From Shewanella polaris (GTDB taxonomy: Bacteria > Pseudomonadota > Gammaproteobacteria > Enterobacterales > Shewanellaceae), in the NCBI RefSeq assembly GCF_006385555.1, contig NZ_CP041036.1, positions 2,728,001-2,792,000 of the forward strand: 64,000 nt of DNA. The letters run 5' to 3'. Below are positions 43,920 to 54,762 of this stretch, in pieces. The translations under genes were made by a program, and so were the position numbers. A model generated the notes under the pieces. It searched no databases. It was not told the DNA's origin and saw only the letters and a program-made list of their open reading frames with translations. The first letter of the stretch is position 1. Each line of letters begins with the position of its first letter.

Positions 43920-44879
43920 TTAAAAACGAATTAATGCACTGCCCCATGCAAAACCGCCACCGAACGCTTCAAGCAATAATAATTGTCCACGCTGAATTCG
44001 GCCATCACGCACAGCCTCATCTAATGCAATAGGCACAGAGGCAGCAGATGTATTGCCATGTTTCGCTAAGGTTAATACGACTTTATCTAAACTCATGTGC
44101 AGTTTTTTTGCCGTGGCATTAATGATGCGAAAATTAGCCTGATGTGGCACGAGCCAATCAATTTCTGATTTATCGACATTATTAAGACGCAAGGTTTCAG
44201 TAACCACATTAGACAATTGCGTAACTGCGACTTTAAACACATCGTTGCCTTTCATCGTCATAAAGCCTACAGCTTCAGAACTTTCATTCGCACGAGGAGG
44301 AAAAGAGCATTTTAATAAATCCCCTTGGCTACCATCAGCATAAATGTGTGTCGCAATGATACCTGGAGTATCACTTACACCAATAACAGCGGCACCAGCC
44401 CCATCACCAAATAATATGACAGTTGAGCGATCAGCAGGATCACACATTCGTGACAATACATCAGAGCCAATAACCAGTATTTTTTTAGCCGAACCTGTTT
44501 TTACGAATTGATCCGCAATCGATAAAGCATAAATAAAACCTGAACACGCAGCGGCAATGTCGAAGGCTGGAATATTTTTAATGCCTAATAAGGCTTGAAT
44601 TTCACATGCGGCAGCAGGAAATGCATTTGATGCACTTGTGGTTCCGCAAACAATCATATCAAGCTCGCTTGCATCGATCCCAGCCATTTCAAGTGCTTTT
44701 AATGCCGCTTGATAACCCATTGTTGAAACCGATTCGTCTGATGCAGCAATGCGCCGCTCTGAAATACCGGTTCGGTCAACAATCCATTGGTCACTGGTTT
44801 CAACCATTTTTTCGAGATCTTGATTGCTACGAACTTGCACAGGTAGATAGCTACCTGTTCCGAGAATTTTTGTGTGCAT
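43920..44879 (-). CDS. fabH: Beta-ketoacyl-ACP synthase III
   Basis: The 319-residue enzyme starts fatty acid synthesis from acetyl-CoA and malonyl-ACP. The catalytic cysteine is in [13 protein letters not shown], the histidine in [11 protein letters not shown] and the asparagine in [14 protein letters not shown]. The N-terminus [19 protein letters not shown] is typical. It follows plsX by 8 bp. Confidence 0.97.
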   Translation of the reverse strand: MHTKILGTGSYLPVQVRSNQDLEKMVETSDQWIVDRTGISERRIAASDESVSTMGYQAALKALEMAGIDASELDMIVCGTTSASNAFPAAACEIQALLGIKNIPAFDIAAACSGFIYALSIADQFVKTGSAKKILVIGSDVLSRMCDPADRSTVILFGDGAGAAVIGVSDTPGIIATHIYADGSQGDLLKCSFPPRANESSEAVGFMTMKGNDVFKVAVTQLSNVVTETLRLNNVDKSEIDWLVPHQANFRIINATAKKLHMSLDKVVLTLAKHGNTSAASVPIALDEAVRDGRIQRGQLLLLEAFGGGFAWGSALIRF

Positions 44880-44887
44880 ATATGAGA

Positions 44888-45916
44888 TCAGCTATTGATG
44901 TCTAAAAGAATCGACTCCAAACGATCTTTAATCATTTCAGGAAGACGACGTTTTGCTTCTGTTGCTGCTAAATTTAATGCTTGTAAAAATGCAGCTTCAT
45001 CCGCGTTACCATGACTCTTTACTACTATTCCGCGCAATCCTATCAGACTTGCACCATTGTAGTGGTCGGGGTTCATCTTATTGAGAACAGCTTGTATACG
45101 AGGAGCGATGAGTTTGGAGAGTAAACGAACAAAAAAACCATCATTCAAGCCACGTTTTAATTGGTGAACTAATAACTTGGCAATCCCTTCTGACGTTTTT
45201 AAAGTAATATTGCCGACAAAGCCATCACAGACAATCACATCAACATTACCAGTATAAATTTCATCCCCTTCAACGAAGCCAATATAATTGACTTGTTCAG
45301 TCTGTTGAAGAATTTGCCCTGCTTGTTGAACTTGATCATTGCCCTTAATCGCTTCAATACCGACATTAAGTAATGCCACTTTAGGACGGGGTTTCTTATG
45401 GACTGCTTCACATAATACCGACCCCATGATTGCAAACTGAAATAAGGTATCGGAGTCACAAGAGACATTTGCACCTAAATCAAGCAAATAAACAGGCTTT
45501 CCTGTCATAGTCGGTAAGCAAGACACCAAAGCGGGCCTATCAATACCAGGTAAGGTTTTTAATAGCACTTTAGCCATTGCCATTAATGCACCGGTATTAC
45601 CGGCACTGACACAAGCAGTGGCTTTACCATCACGAACAAGTTCAAGCGCAATTCTCATGGAACTGTTTTTACGCGAACGCAAAGCATGAATTGGCCTATC
45701 ACTCATGGTGACAACTTCAGTGGTATGGATAATTTCTATGCGAGCTAAATCAGTAGAGGATGTTTGAGGTAGATATTTTTCTATTTCGGTTTCATTACCA
45801 ACCAAAATAATTTTTAAACTTGTGTGAAATTTCAATGCCTGCAAGGCTGCAGGCACTGTTACGTGGGGACCGTGATCGCCCCCCATCGCATCTAACGCAA
45901 GCGTCAGATCTTTCAT
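44888..45916 (-). CDS. plsX: Phosphate acyltransferase PlsX
   Basis: The 342-residue enzyme turns acyl-ACP into acyl-phosphate for phospholipid synthesis. Conserved segments are [18 protein letters not shown] at the start, [28 protein letters not shown] and [16 protein letters not shown]. It lies 15 bp after rpmF, the usual order. Confidence 0.97.
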   Translation of the reverse strand: MKDLTLALDAMGGDHGPHVTVPAALQALKFHTSLKIILVGNETEIEKYLPQTSSTDLARIEIIHTTEVVTMSDRPIHALRSRKNSSMRIALELVRDGKATACVSAGNTGALMAMAKVLLKTLPGIDRPALVSCLPTMTGKPVYLLDLGANVSCDSDTLFQFAIMGSVLCEAVHKKPRPKVALLNVGIEAIKGNDQVQQAGQILQQTEQVNYIGFVEGDEIYTGNVDVIVCDGFVGNITLKTSEGIAKLLVHQLKRGLNDGFFVRLLSKLIAPRIQAVLNKMNPDHYNGASLIGLRGIVVKSHGNADEAAFLQALNLAATEAKRRLPEMIKDRLESILLDINS

Positions 45917-45931
45917 TAGATTAACAACAAA

Positions 45932-46102
45932 TTACTTGTTGATAACCTTTACACCGCGGTAAAAACCATCAGCAGTCACATTGTGACGTTGATGAATTTC
46001 ACCACTAGTAGCGTCTACTGACAATTGAGCAGTGCTCAATGAATCATGTGAACGACGCATACCACGCTTTGAACGTGATTTTTTATTCTTTTGTACAGCC
46101 AT
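45932..46102 (-). CDS. rpmF: 50S ribosomal protein L32
   Basis: The 56-residue basic protein reads [20 protein letters not shown] at the start and ends [10 protein letters not shown]. This is L32 of the type without zinc-binding cysteines. It is too short for automatic gene lists but is complete. It lies 18 bp after yceD with a ribosome-binding site (AGGAGACAGG) before the ATG, and 15 bp before plsX. Confidence 0.98.
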   Translation of the reverse strand: MAVQKNKKSRSKRGMRRSHDSLSTAQLSVDATSGEIHQRHNVTADGFYRGVKVINK

Positions 46103-46120
46103 TGGACCTGTCTCCTACGA

Positions 46121-46645
46121 TTACTTGCTCTTCAGTTTTTCTAACACTGCAAACGGATTTGGACGCTCCTCATGAGCGGGTTCGATCTCGCCTACAACTA
46201 TATCTTTCGATCCCAACTTACAATTACTATCATCATGCATCGGAATAATAGGCATAGCGACTATCAATTCATCTTCAATCAATTGATGCAGACGTACTTC
46301 GCCAATCTCATTACACTCAATTGGATCATACGCATCCGGGAGCTCATCGATTTCTGCCTCAGTCTTACAAGGACTAAAACAAAAGTCGACCGTAACCTCA
46401 GTAGTAAATTGTGTCATGCAGCGTTGACATAGCAGAGTGAGCTCCGTCACAGCCTTCCCGCGAAGGTAGACTATCCCCTGTAAATCGACACCACATTCTA
46501 ACGACACAACTACGTCGGAACAGTCGCCGGCACATAACTCGCTTAATCGCTTTAATTGCTTACCTAAAATGAAACCTTCATATCGAAGACTACTAGAGGC
46601 AGCGCGTATAGGATCAATTGAAACCGGTATCTTTACTGTTTGCAT
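46121..46645 (-). CDS. yceD: DUF177 family protein YceD
   Basis: The 174-residue protein is YceD, linked to 23S rRNA accumulation or processing in bacteria and plants. It has the cysteine pair in LTLLCQRCMTQF and the motif DAYDPIECNEIGEVRLHQLI and EDELIVAMPIIPMHD. It is the first gene of the rpmF-fab operon here. The 247 bp upstream are shared with the divergent maf gene and should contain the operon promoter. Confidence 0.93.
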   Translation of the reverse strand: MQTVKIPVSIDPIRAASSSLRYEGFILGKQLKRLSELCAGDCSDVVVSLECGVDLQGIVYLRGKAVTELTLLCQRCMTQFTTEVTVDFCFSPCKTEAEIDELPDAYDPIECNEIGEVRLHQLIEDELIVAMPIIPMHDDSNCKLGSKDIVVGEIEPAHEERPNPFAVLEKLKSK

Positions 46646-46892
46646 AAGGCGCGCATATTATAGTTTGAAAACGCTGGAGTCAAAGAAAATTTCCGTAAAA
46701 ATACGGTAACCTCACCTAAAAATGAACTTTAGATACTCTTCAATCCGGCATTAAATTTAAAAGTTGGCAAATTTTACCGAACCCAGCCCCATCACACAAG
46801 CATTACTCGAGAAAAATGATCCATTTACATTGATGAATACAGTAAACTGACTAATATTCTGTTATTAGCCAAGAAATAATGAAACAAACCCA

Positions 46893-47513
46893 ATGAAATT
46901 CAAACTTGTACTTGCATCAACCTCACCTTTCCGTCAGCAATTATTGCGAAAATTAATGTTACCTTTTGACTGTGTTAATCCTGATATTGATGAAACGCCT
47001 TTTAAAGATGAAACAGCATTAGCCTTAGTGAAAAGGTTGGCAGAACAAAAAGCATTAGCTGGCGCGAACTTAATTGGTCAAACACCAGTGACACAATTCA
47101 TTATTGGCTCAGATCAAGTTGCGTTAATTAACGGTCAGATTATCGGCAAGCCAAATACAATCGACAATGCGATAGCTCAATTAAGCGCTGCTTCAGGCCA
47201 AGCAATCACTTTTTATACTGGTCTTGCGGTGTTCAATAATGTCACTAAACAAATGTTATCGTATGTTGAACCATTTACAGTACATTTTAAGCATTTATCT
47301 GCTGCGCAAATTCGCTATTACATCGACGCAGAACAACCTCTTTATTGTGCTGGGAGTTTTAAATGTGAAGGATTAGGTATTGCTCTTTTTGATCGTTTAG
47401 AAGGTGATGACCCTAATACTTTAATCGGCCTGCCATTGATTAAGCTTATTTATTTACTAGAACAGCACGGCGTTGATGTACTCAGCAAAGAATCTGAACA
47501 CTCCATAAAATAA
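46893..47513 (+). CDS. maf: Maf-family nucleotide pyrophosphatase, YceF type
   Basis: The 206-residue protein starts with [17 protein letters not shown] and has [12 protein letters not shown], as in Maf house-cleaning pyrophosphatases. Proximity to yceD-rpmF, as in E. coli, and the P-D-I-D-E-T-P stretch indicate the YceF subgroup, active on 7-methyl-[23 protein letters not shown] is the C-terminal family block. It is divergent from yceD. Confidence 0.93.
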   Translation: MKFKLVLASTSPFRQQLLRKLMLPFDCVNPDIDETPFKDETALALVKRLAEQKALAGANLIGQTPVTQFIIGSDQVALINGQIIGKPNTIDNAIAQLSAASGQAITFYTGLAVFNNVTKQMLSYVEPFTVHFKHLSAAQIRYYIDAEQPLYCAGSFKCEGLGIALFDRLEGDDPNTLIGLPLIKLIYLLEQHGVDVLSKESEHSIK

Positions 47514-47698
47514 TGGTTTAATGCCGGTTAATTATGAGGAAATGGTTAACTTTAGAAATGTGAACATACGTGTAAAATAACAGGACATGCAGCGCAGAAA
47601 ATTAGTAAGCTAATGATATACAGCGTCGACAGTACGTACTATCCGACGCTGCTATAGTTGTCGTGGTCAAGTTCAATCATAAACATAAGCCAACAAAG

Positions 47699-48352
47699 TT
47701 AAAGATATTGACGTATCTCAAGTGGCTGGTCGACAATTGCGCGTGGCTTTAACGTTCTCAATCTTGATTCACTATGGGCACCATAACTCACGCCAATACC
47801 CGCCATACCCGCGTTATTGGCCATAGTTAAATCGTGAACCGAATCACCAATCATAATGGCTCTATCCGCAGTAATATCAAAATGAGTCAATAGCGAATAT
47901 AACATCTCAGGATGCGGCTTACTTTCAGCATCATCTGCACAACGTGTCGCATGGAAATACTGACCTAATCCCGTGAGTTCAAGTACTTTATCTAGCCCCT
48001 CGCGTCCTTTGCCCGTCGCTACAGCCAATTGATAACCTGCGGCATGTAGATTGCGGATCAGCGATTCGACGCCCTCAAATAAAGGCGTAGGTTGCTCATT
48101 AGCAATATGGTGTCGTCGATAGCAACTAATAATCTGCTGATGATTCTGATGCTCAGCAAATAGAATCGGCATTATTTGAGGTAAAGATAAGCCGATAATA
48201 TCTCTCACTTGCTGTTCTGATGGAATAGGCAAACTAAGCTCTCGTGCTACATCTTGCATACAAGACACTATGTGACCTACCGAGTCCATGAGTGTGCCAT
48301 CCCAATCGAAAATGACCAGCTCAAAAGCCTTATCTTGACTATCCAATACCAT
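47699..48352 (-). CDS. HAD-IA family hydrolase (phosphoglycolate phosphatase-like)
   Basis: The 217-residue protein has the four HAD motifs: the nucleophile Asp in IFDWDGTLMDS, Thr in VATGKGREGLD, Lys in AESKPHPEML, and acidic residues in IMIGDSVHDLTMA. A helical cap (residues about 18-85) follows motif I. It resembles Gph but the substrate is unknown. It lies 31 bp after rluC, so both are in one transcript. Confidence 0.88.
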   Translation of the reverse strand: MVLDSQDKAFELVIFDWDGTLMDSVGHIVSCMQDVARELSLPIPSEQQVRDIIGLSLPQIMPILFAEHQNHQQIISCYRRHHIANEQPTPLFEGVESLIRNLHAAGYQLAVATGKGREGLDKVLELTGLGQYFHATRCADDAESKPHPEMLYSLLTHFDITADRAIMIGDSVHDLTMANNAGMAGIGVSYGAHSESRLRTLKPRAIVDQPLEIRQYL

Positions 48353-48383
48353 TCCTTACTTCATTTACACACCACTGTGGGTG

Positions 48384-49340
48384 CTAGACTCTTTTTAATT
48401 TATCAAGCGTATTGAGTAACACTGGATCTAAAGGCGCTTTAACTCGCATGATTTCATTATTTTCAGGATGAGTAAATTTAAGCTCCGCCGCATGTAAAAA
48501 AAGACGGTCTAGTCCCAATACACGCATACTGTCATCAAATTGCTGTTCGCTGTATTTATCATCGCAAGCTATTGCATGGCCAGCATATTGACAATGCACC
48601 CGAATTTGGTGAGTACGTCCAGTCACAGGACTCGCCTTAACCAAAGTACAACCCTGGTAACGTTGCATGATTTTATAACGAGTTTCCGACTCTTTACCCT
48701 CTTTATTAACCCGTACGATACGTTCGCCCGACTTTAAGGTGATTTTTAATAATGGTGCCTTAACCACTTTATCGCTTGCTTGCCAATCACCTCGAACCAG
48801 AGCTAGATAATCTTTTTGCATGGTTTTACTGCGTAATTGCTCATGCAAATGCTTTAACGCACTGCGCTTTTTAGCCACAAGCAAAACGCCAGAGGTATCT
48901 TTATCTAATCGATGTACTAATTCTAAAAACTTCTGCTGCGGACGCAGTGAACGCAAACCTTCAATCACACCATAATCGACACCGCTACCACCATGCACAG
49001 CAATACCAGCAGGTTTATTTAGGACAATTAAATGATTATCTTCATGGATAATACGGTCTTCAAGCTGCGACACTCTCGATAAATTAGGCGAAGGTGCTTT
49101 GCGATTGTCTTTTTCTGCAACTCGAACTGGTGGTATACGAACAATGTCATCTATTTGTAATTTGTAGTCAGGTTTAATACGTTTTTTATTCACCCGCACT
49201 TCCCCTTTACGTACGATCCGATAGATCATACTTTTGGGAACACCTTTTAATTTAGTTAGCAAAAAATTATCGATTCGTTGTTCAAAATGATCTTCGTCGA
49301 TAGTCACGTATTCAACTTGGGGAGTAGTTTCAGTATTCAT
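48384..49340 (-). CDS. rluC: 23S rRNA pseudouridine synthase (955/2504/2580)
   Basis: The 318-residue protein modifies three uridines of 23S rRNA. The N-terminal S4 domain has IDNFLLTKLKGVPKSMIYRI and GEVRVNKKRIKPDYKLQIDD. The catalytic aspartate is in LVHRLDKDTSGVLLVAK. RTHQIRVHCQYAGHAIACDD is the C-terminal block. Divergence from rne is the same as in E. coli. Confidence 0.96.
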   Translation of the reverse strand: MNTETTPQVEYVTIDEDHFEQRIDNFLLTKLKGVPKSMIYRIVRKGEVRVNKKRIKPDYKLQIDDIVRIPPVRVAEKDNRKAPSPNLSRVSQLEDRIIHEDNHLIVLNKPAGIAVHGGSGVDYGVIEGLRSLRPQQKFLELVHRLDKDTSGVLLVAKKRSALKHLHEQLRSKTMQKDYLALVRGDWQASDKVVKAPLLKITLKSGERIVRVNKEGKESETRYKIMQRYQGCTLVKASPVTGRTHQIRVHCQYAGHAIACDDKYSEQQFDDSMRVLGLDRLFLHAAELKFTHPENNEIMRVKAPLDPVLLNTLDKLKRV

Positions 49341-49966
49341 GATGCGCCATATAGTGGGGACCCCAATAGTGTACCTTATCTTGTAAATGCTTGGCTATTG
49401 CCACATAAGACTTGAAATAAATACATGAAAGAATATGGGCTTTTGATTGCTGAAAATAACGATTGTTGCTATATTTGCCCACAGGTTGAGAGTAAACAGT
49501 GGATAAAGTGTTCACAACTTTCACCAAATGCGAAAAACTAACAGTTAAAAAAACAGACTTTACCGGTAGCAACTCATTGATTTGCAAATTGTATTCATTA
49601 AAAAACGACAAAAACCGTTTGTACAATTAAACCGTAAGTATTTAGTAAAGATTTTAATTTAACTGGAGTAAATCGCCCCAAATTCGAACAACATTTTAGC
49701 TTGTTATCAAACAAACCGATTCGACTTGGGCATTAACGGATTAAAATACCATAATTTATGGGGTTGGTTGAAACTCAACCAATTCCTTGTTTTTGTAAAC
49801 ATTAGAAAATGAGCCATAAATAGGATGCGACACGCAGTGACTGCGTTTTACAGTAATGAGCACCTAATTGCCTGGATCTAACCGTGAGGTTATACCGATT
49901 AATTCAGGCCCGTAATGCAGAAAAATCGTGTTGTTTGATGACCTCATTCAGAAGAATCACGTCATC
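49341..49966 (+). promoter_or_regulatory. rne promoter and long 5' leader
   Basis: This 626-bp region between divergent rluC and rne has no convincing gene. It should hold both promoters and the rne leader, which in enterobacteria is a long structured RNA through which RNase E controls its own message. Two stems stand out: ttggttga-aac-tcaaccaa at 49764-49782, followed by a T-rich stretch, and gatgac / gtcatc at 49937-49966, which encloses the weak ribosome-binding site and ends at the ATG. Either may serve in autoregulation; this is inference. Confidence 0.5.
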
Positions 49967-52900
49967 ATGAAACGTATGTTAATTAATGCAACTCAATCAG
50001 AAGAGTTGCGCGTAGCCCTAGTAGATGGGCAAGAGCTGTATGATTTAGACATCGAAAGTCCAGGTCACGAACAGAAAAAATCTAATATCTACAAAGGTAA
50101 AATCACTCGAGTAGAACCGTCACTTGAAGCTGCATTTGTTGATTACGGTGCAGATCGTCACGGTTTTTTACCCCTAAAAGAAATTGGTCGCGAATACTTC
50201 CCTAAAGGTTATTCATTCCAAGGTCGCCCAAACATTAAAGAAGTTGTTCAGGAAGGCCAAGAAGTTATCGTTCAGATTGATAAAGAAGAACGTGGCAACA
50301 AAGGCGCAGCACTAACAACCTTTATTAGTCTTGCAGGCTCTTACTTAGTATTAATGCCTAATAACCCTCGTGCTGGCGGTATTTCTCGTCGTATCGAAGG
50401 TGATGAACGCACCGAACTCAAAGAAGCGATGTCTGAGTTAGATGTACCTAATGGTATGGGCTTAATTGTTCGTACTGCAGGTGTAGGAAAAGAATCAACA
50501 GAGCTAAAATGGGACTTAAAAGTACTTCAACATCATTGGGATGCCATTCTAGAAGCCGCTCAAAGTAAAGCAGCACCATTCTTAATTCATCAAGAAAGTA
50601 ACGTGATTGTACGCGCTATTCGTGACTATTTACGTCGTGATGTTGGCGAAATCCTTATCGATCACCCACGTATTTTCGAAGAAGCCAAAATGCACATTGG
50701 TTTGGTTCGCCCTGACTTTGTAGAACGCGTAAAACTATACGATTCTGAAGTGCCACTATTTACTCACTTCCAGATTGAATCACAAATTGAATCGGCGTTC
50801 CAACGGGAAGTTCGTTTGCCTTCAGGCGGATCAATTGTTATTGACCCAACAGAAGCATTAACGTCTATCGATATCAACTCTGCCCGTGCAACAAAAGGCG
50901 GCGATATTGAAGAAACTGCATTAAACACTAACCTTGAAGCAGCCGATGAAGTGGCTCGTCAATTACGTCTTCGTGACCTAGGTGGCTTAGTAGTAATCGA
51001 CTTTATCGACATGACACCAGTGCGTCATCAGCGTGAAGTTGAGAACCGTTTACGTGATGCAGTGCATCATGACCGTGCACGCGTACAATTAGGCCGTATT
51101 TCTCGTTTTGGTTTAATGGAAATGTCACGCCAACGTTTACGTCCTTCACTTGAAGAATCAGCGGCACATATATGCCCACGTTGTCATGGTCAAGGTACGA
51201 TTCGAAGTACTGAATCATTAGCGCTTTCTATCCTGCGTTTAATGGAAGAAGAAGCGATTAAAGAGAATACCACCCAAATAGAAGCTATTGTGCCTGTTGA
51301 TGTGGCGGCATTCTTATTAAATGAAAAACGTAAAGCAATTCGTATTACAGAAGAACGTCATCAAGTTGAAGTGTACATCATCCCAGATGCTAATATGCAA
51401 ACACCTGACTACCGTGTCGTTCGTCGTAAAAGTGATGACGAAGTCTGTGAATCAAGCTACAAGCGTGTAGAACAGCCTGCTGCAAATCTGTATGAACCTC
51501 GTAAACTTGAACGTGCAGCTTCGCAAGAACCAGCGTTAAAAGGCTTCGCGTCACCACAAAAAGCGCCAGAAGCACCAGTAGCTGCTACTCCAGTTGCGAA
51601 AACACCTACCGCTGCAGCGCCAACTCAACCTGGTTTCTTCGCTCGTATCGTATCCGCTATTAGTGCATTATTTTCTGATAGCAGCACCGACACTAAAGAA
51701 GTTAAACCCAGCACTCCGACTAAAAACAATAGTCAGACAAATAATCGTCGTCCACGTCGTAATGACAGCCGCAACGATAACGCTAATCGTAATGACAAAC
51801 GCAATGACAGTCGTAATGACAATCGTCGTCAGCGTAATGACAGTGATAAGCCAAAAGATGGTGTAGAACCGCGTACTCGTAACAAGCGTAATGATCGAAA
51901 TAGCAAAACCAATACTCAAGACGACAACGCACGCAACAAACCACAAACTGAAAAAGTAGATAAGCCACTACCGCAAACTACTGATACTAAAGTTGCTGAG
52001 GCTAAAACTGCTGAAGTTAAAGTCAGTACTGAAAAGTCGCCTAAGCAAGAAGCCGCACGAGAGCGTCGTCAACGTCGTAACCTTCGTCGTAAAGTTCGTA
52101 TTGAAAATGAGCAAAATGAAGAGTCAGTTGTAAAAGCAACTGACACTAACACCACCGATAACATCGATAAAGACACAGCAGCGATAGCCGCTAATGTGTC
52201 AGAAACCAATACAGTAGAAGCCAAAGCAACTGAAGAAAAAACAGAAGCAAAAGCTACTCGTAGCCGTCGTCAGCCAAGAAAAGACCGAAGTGAATCGTCT
52301 GCTGAAGTGAAAAACACGGCAGTTTCAACTGCTGCAGATAACGCCGAAATAGCACCGACGCTATCAACAACTGACATGACTCAGCAAGCTGGTCATGACC
52401 AAACTGGTAAAGATACACTAGCAAAAACCGACACGGTAAATGCTGAACAGACTGATGAACAATCATCCGCCGTAAATGCGTCTACTGAAGAAACTGCAAG
52501 CCAAGAGAAAACGGTTGCAGAAAATGATGATGACTCAGCTGAAGGTCGCGAAGGTCAACGTCGTAGTCGTCGTAGTCCGCGTCACCTTCGTGCTGCTGGT
52601 CAACGTCGTCGTCGTGATGAAAGTGACACTACTCAACCTGCAGTATTTACCTCTGTTGATGAGCTAGAAAAGCAACTAGATGCCGAGCAATCACAAAGTA
52701 AACTGCCTGCAACAAAAGCAGACCAACCTACCGAAGTGAAAGTGAACGAGACGAAAACAGAAACACAAGTCGCTCCAGTTGAAGTGGTAGCAGAAACTAA
52801 AGTGGTAGAGACTCCTGCTGTAGAAGCAAAAGTTGAAACCAAAGCTGTTGAAACTGTCGTTGAAGCAAAAGCTGAAACCAAAGCTGTTGAAAATGTCGTT

Positions 52901-53377
52901 GAAGCAAAAGCTGTCGAGCCTGTTGTACAACCAACTGCTGAAAAAGTGATTGAACCAACCAAGGTTGTAGAGCAACCAGTTGTATCGGTAACGGCTGAAG
53001 TGAAAGTTAAAGCAGAACCCATCAGTGCAGAACCGGCACGAAACAATGAACGTGAAAAAGCCGTTGCGTCAAATGCTTCTGCGCCTATGGCCAAACCTGC
53101 TGCGATTACACGCAAGGCTAAACCGCAAATAGCACCAGAAGTTAAAGTCGATGTTAGTGAAACTACACCGGCAGACGTTGCACCTAAAACTGTTGCTAAA
53201 ACCAGTCGCTTTGGTTCTATGGTGTCATCAGATATGACTAAGCCAACAGTAGATGTTCGTGAACAACAAGCAGTTCCGCAAGGACGTTCTTATGACGCAC
53301 AAACAACAGAAGCCAACGTCGAAAAAGTGGCCCAAGGTAATAGTGCATCATCAGGTATGGCTCGCCCAGGTAAGTAA
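49967..53377 (+). CDS. rne: Ribonuclease E
   Basis: RNase E is the main endoribonuclease of mRNA decay and tRNA/rRNA maturation. I use the ATG at 49967, giving 1136 residues that start [20 protein letters not shown] as in E. coli (1061). The S1 domain is about residues 35-120, the DNase-I-like catalytic part holds [13 protein letters not shown] and VVIDFIDM with the two magnesium aspartates, and the zinc link is CPRCHGQG. The C-terminal half, from about 530, is disordered: an Arg/Asn-rich RNA-binding stretch ([15 protein letters not shown]), [20 protein letters not shown], then Val-Glu-Ala-Lys repeats, and three copies of an S-x-x-M-x-K/R-P motif at the end. This half should scaffold the degradosome. 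Confidence 0.97.
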   Translation: MKRMLINATQSEELRVALVDGQELYDLDIESPGHEQKKSNIYKGKITRVEPSLEAAFVDYGADRHGFLPLKEIGREYFPKGYSFQGRPNIKEVVQEGQEVIVQIDKEERGNKGAALTTFISLAGSYLVLMPNNPRAGGISRRIEGDERTELKEAMSELDVPNGMGLIVRTAGVGKESTELKWDLKVLQHHWDAILEAAQSKAAPFLIHQESNVIVRAIRDYLRRDVGEILIDHPRIFEEAKMHIGLVRPDFVERVKLYDSEVPLFTHFQIESQIESAFQREVRLPSGGSIVIDPTEALTSIDINSARATKGGDIEETALNTNLEAADEVARQLRLRDLGGLVVIDFIDMTPVRHQREVENRLRDAVHHDRARVQLGRISRFGLMEMSRQRLRPSLEESAAHICPRCHGQGTIRSTESLALSILRLMEEEAIKENTTQIEAIVPVDVAAFLLNEKRKAIRITEERHQVEVYIIPDANMQTPDYRVVRRKSDDEVCESSYKRVEQPAANLYEPRKLERAASQEPALKGFASPQKAPEAPVAATPVAKTPTAAAPTQPGFFARIVSAISALFSDSSTDTKEVKPSTPTKNNSQTNNRRPRRNDSRNDNANRNDKRNDSRNDNRRQRNDSDKPKDGVEPRTRNKRNDRNSKTNTQDDNARNKPQTEKVDKPLPQTTDTKVAEAKTAEVKVSTEKSPKQEAARERRQRRNLRRKVRIENEQNEESVVKATDTNTTDNIDKDTAAIAANVSETNTVEAKATEEKTEAKATRSRRQPRKDRSESSAEVKNTAVSTAADNAEIAPTLSTTDMTQQAGHDQTGKDTLAKTDTVNAEQTDEQSSAVNASTEETASQEKTVAENDDDSAEGREGQRRSRRSPRHLRAAGQRRRRDESDTTQPAVFTSVDELEKQLDAEQSQSKLPATKADQPTEVKVNETKTETQVAPVEVVAETKVVETPAVEAKVETKAVETVVEAKAETKAVENVVEAKAVEPVVQPTAEKVIEPTKVVEQPVVSVTAEVKVKAEPISAEPARNNEREKAVASNASAPMAKPAAITRKAKPQIAPEVKVDVSETTPADVAPKTVAKTSRFGSMVSSDMTKPTVDVREQQAVPQGRSYDAQTTEANVEKVAQGNSASSGMARPGK

Positions 53378-53406
53378 CACCTTAAGGTATCTTTCGACTC
53401 CTTAAC

Positions 53407-53437
53407 AAAAAAGCCATGCTCTGCATGGCTTTTTTAT
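53407..53437 (+). terminator. Intrinsic terminator of rne
   Basis: aaaaaagccatgc-tct-gcatggctttttt, a perfect 13-bp stem with U tract, 29 bp past the stop. Confidence 0.9.
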
Positions 53438-53630
53438 TTGTCATGTATCCATGTGTAATCTCAATTACCAAGAGTTCATGCAGATACATTTAACACACCG
53501 AATATACTCAAGTGAATTAAATGCGCTTAATTCAGCGATAATAGCTTGGTTGTCAGCCCTTGTTAGACATTAGTGAGATAGCGTAAACATGTGACATTAT
53601 TGAATTCGAGTTGATTGAAAAATCCAGAAC

Positions 53631-53674
53631 AAAAAAAGGGCAACGATTGTATATGCAATCGTTGCCCCTTTTTA
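53631..53674 (-). terminator. Intrinsic terminator of msrBA
   Basis: Stem agggcaacgattg / caatcgttgcccct with a 6-nt loop; seven T follow on the minus strand. T runs also occur on the plus side. Confidence 0.85.
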
Positions 53675-53686
53675 TTAAATTCAAGA

Positions 53687-54604
53687 TTAGTTTTTACGTT
53701 TATCGGCAAATTTACTCATGACTTTATCAAACTTAGGTTTAACCACTAATTGACAATAAGGCTGCTCACCGTGTTTGGCAAAGTAGTCTTCATGATAATT
53801 CTCAGCAGGGTAAAAAGTATCAAATGCACTCACTTCGGTCACTATTGGTTTAGGCCAAACGTGTTGTTCAGTTAATGCGTTAATAAACCGATTAGCAGCA
53901 TCAATTTGCTGACTATTATGAGCAAAAATAACTGAACGATATTGTGGTCCTTTGTCATTACCCTGCTGATTTAATGTCGTTGGGTCATGACTTTCAAATA
54001 ACACTGCTAATAAAGTCTCATAACTAATCACTGCGGGATCAAACTCAATTTGTATCACTTCAGCATGACCCGTACGACCAGAACAGACCGCATCATAATT
54101 GGCATCTTTGGCGTCGCCACCACAATAACCCGACTTAACACTCTGTACGCCTTTAAGCTGCGAAAAAATGGCTTCAATACACCAAAAACACCCTGCACCA
54201 AAGGTTGCTTTCTCGTTTGGCGTACTAGCAGAGCTTACTTGGCTTAGTTCATCCAATGGTGTAAACACCATCGACACAGAATTGACACAATGACGAATAT
54301 TGTTTTCTGTTAAATGTTCACCTTCAAATACATGGCCCAAATGACCGCCACATTGTGCACAGGTAATTTCGGTTCTGTGACCATCGGCATCAAGAGTATG
54401 CTTTACCGCTCCTTCAATTTCGTTGTCAAATGCAGGCCAGCCACAATGAGCATTAAACTTATGTTCACTTTTATATAAAGGTGCAAGACACTTTTTACAC
54501 AAATACATGCCCTGAACATCATGATCGACATATTCACCACTAAAAGGACGTTCAGTGCCTTTCTGTTCAATAACGTATTTTTCAAATTCAGTTAAATTAT
54601 TCAT
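53687..54604 (-). CDS. msrBA: Methionine sulfoxide reductase MsrB-MsrA fusion
   Basis: The 305-residue protein repairs oxidised methionine of both stereochemistries. The N-terminal MsrB domain (about 1-125) has zinc cysteines in LCKKCLAPLY and ITCAQCGGHLGHVFEG and the catalytic cysteine in RHCVNSVSM. The C-terminal MsrA domain (about 140-305) has GAGCFWCIEAIFSQ, with the active Cys, and GHAEVIQIEFDP. No signal peptide is seen, so it is cytoplasmic. The order B-A is the reverse of some other fusions. The ATG at 54604 is chosen; one at 54616 is also possible. Confidence 0.94.
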   Translation of the reverse strand: MNNLTEFEKYVIEQKGTERPFSGEYVDHDVQGMYLCKKCLAPLYKSEHKFNAHCGWPAFDNEIEGAVKHTLDADGHRTEITCAQCGGHLGHVFEGEHLTENNIRHCVNSVSMVFTPLDELSQVSSASTPNEKATFGAGCFWCIEAIFSQLKGVQSVKSGYCGGDAKDANYDAVCSGRTGHAEVIQIEFDPAVISYETLLAVLFESHDPTTLNQQGNDKGPQYRSVIFAHNSQQIDAANRFINALTEQHVWPKPIVTEVSAFDTFYPAENYHEDYFAKHGEQPYCQLVVKPKFDKVMSKFADKRKN

Positions 54605-54762
54605 TACTGTTCTCATTGAGTTTACTTGTCGCTTAAATAAACAATACGTGAGATCTGCGGCATCAGTTCAACCATTGCAAAGCGAAGACGCGCAAATAAT
54701 TGCGACAAAGTGTGACTAAGGTTACCATTGCAGTGGGTCAACACACTAATAAGAAATACATA

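Larger units (their letters stand above)
53378..53686. other. Intergenic between rne and msrBA
   Basis: Apart from the two terminators at its ends, I see nothing in this stretch. No open frame or strong repeat is present. Confidence 0.6.

Noticed and set aside
49498..49508. DnaA-box-like sequence agtggataaag
   Set aside because: A single near match (8 of 9) with no cluster and no link to an origin.
49330..49626. Minus-strand frame of 98 codons in the rne leader
   Set aside because: It overlaps the rluC start, has no known family and lies in a region expected to be untranslated leader and promoter.
52633..53115. Long minus-strand frames opposite the rne tail
   Set aside because: They are shadows of the Ala/Lys/Glu/Val-rich repeats of the RNase E C-terminal half and show low-complexity Ser/Thr/Phe composition.
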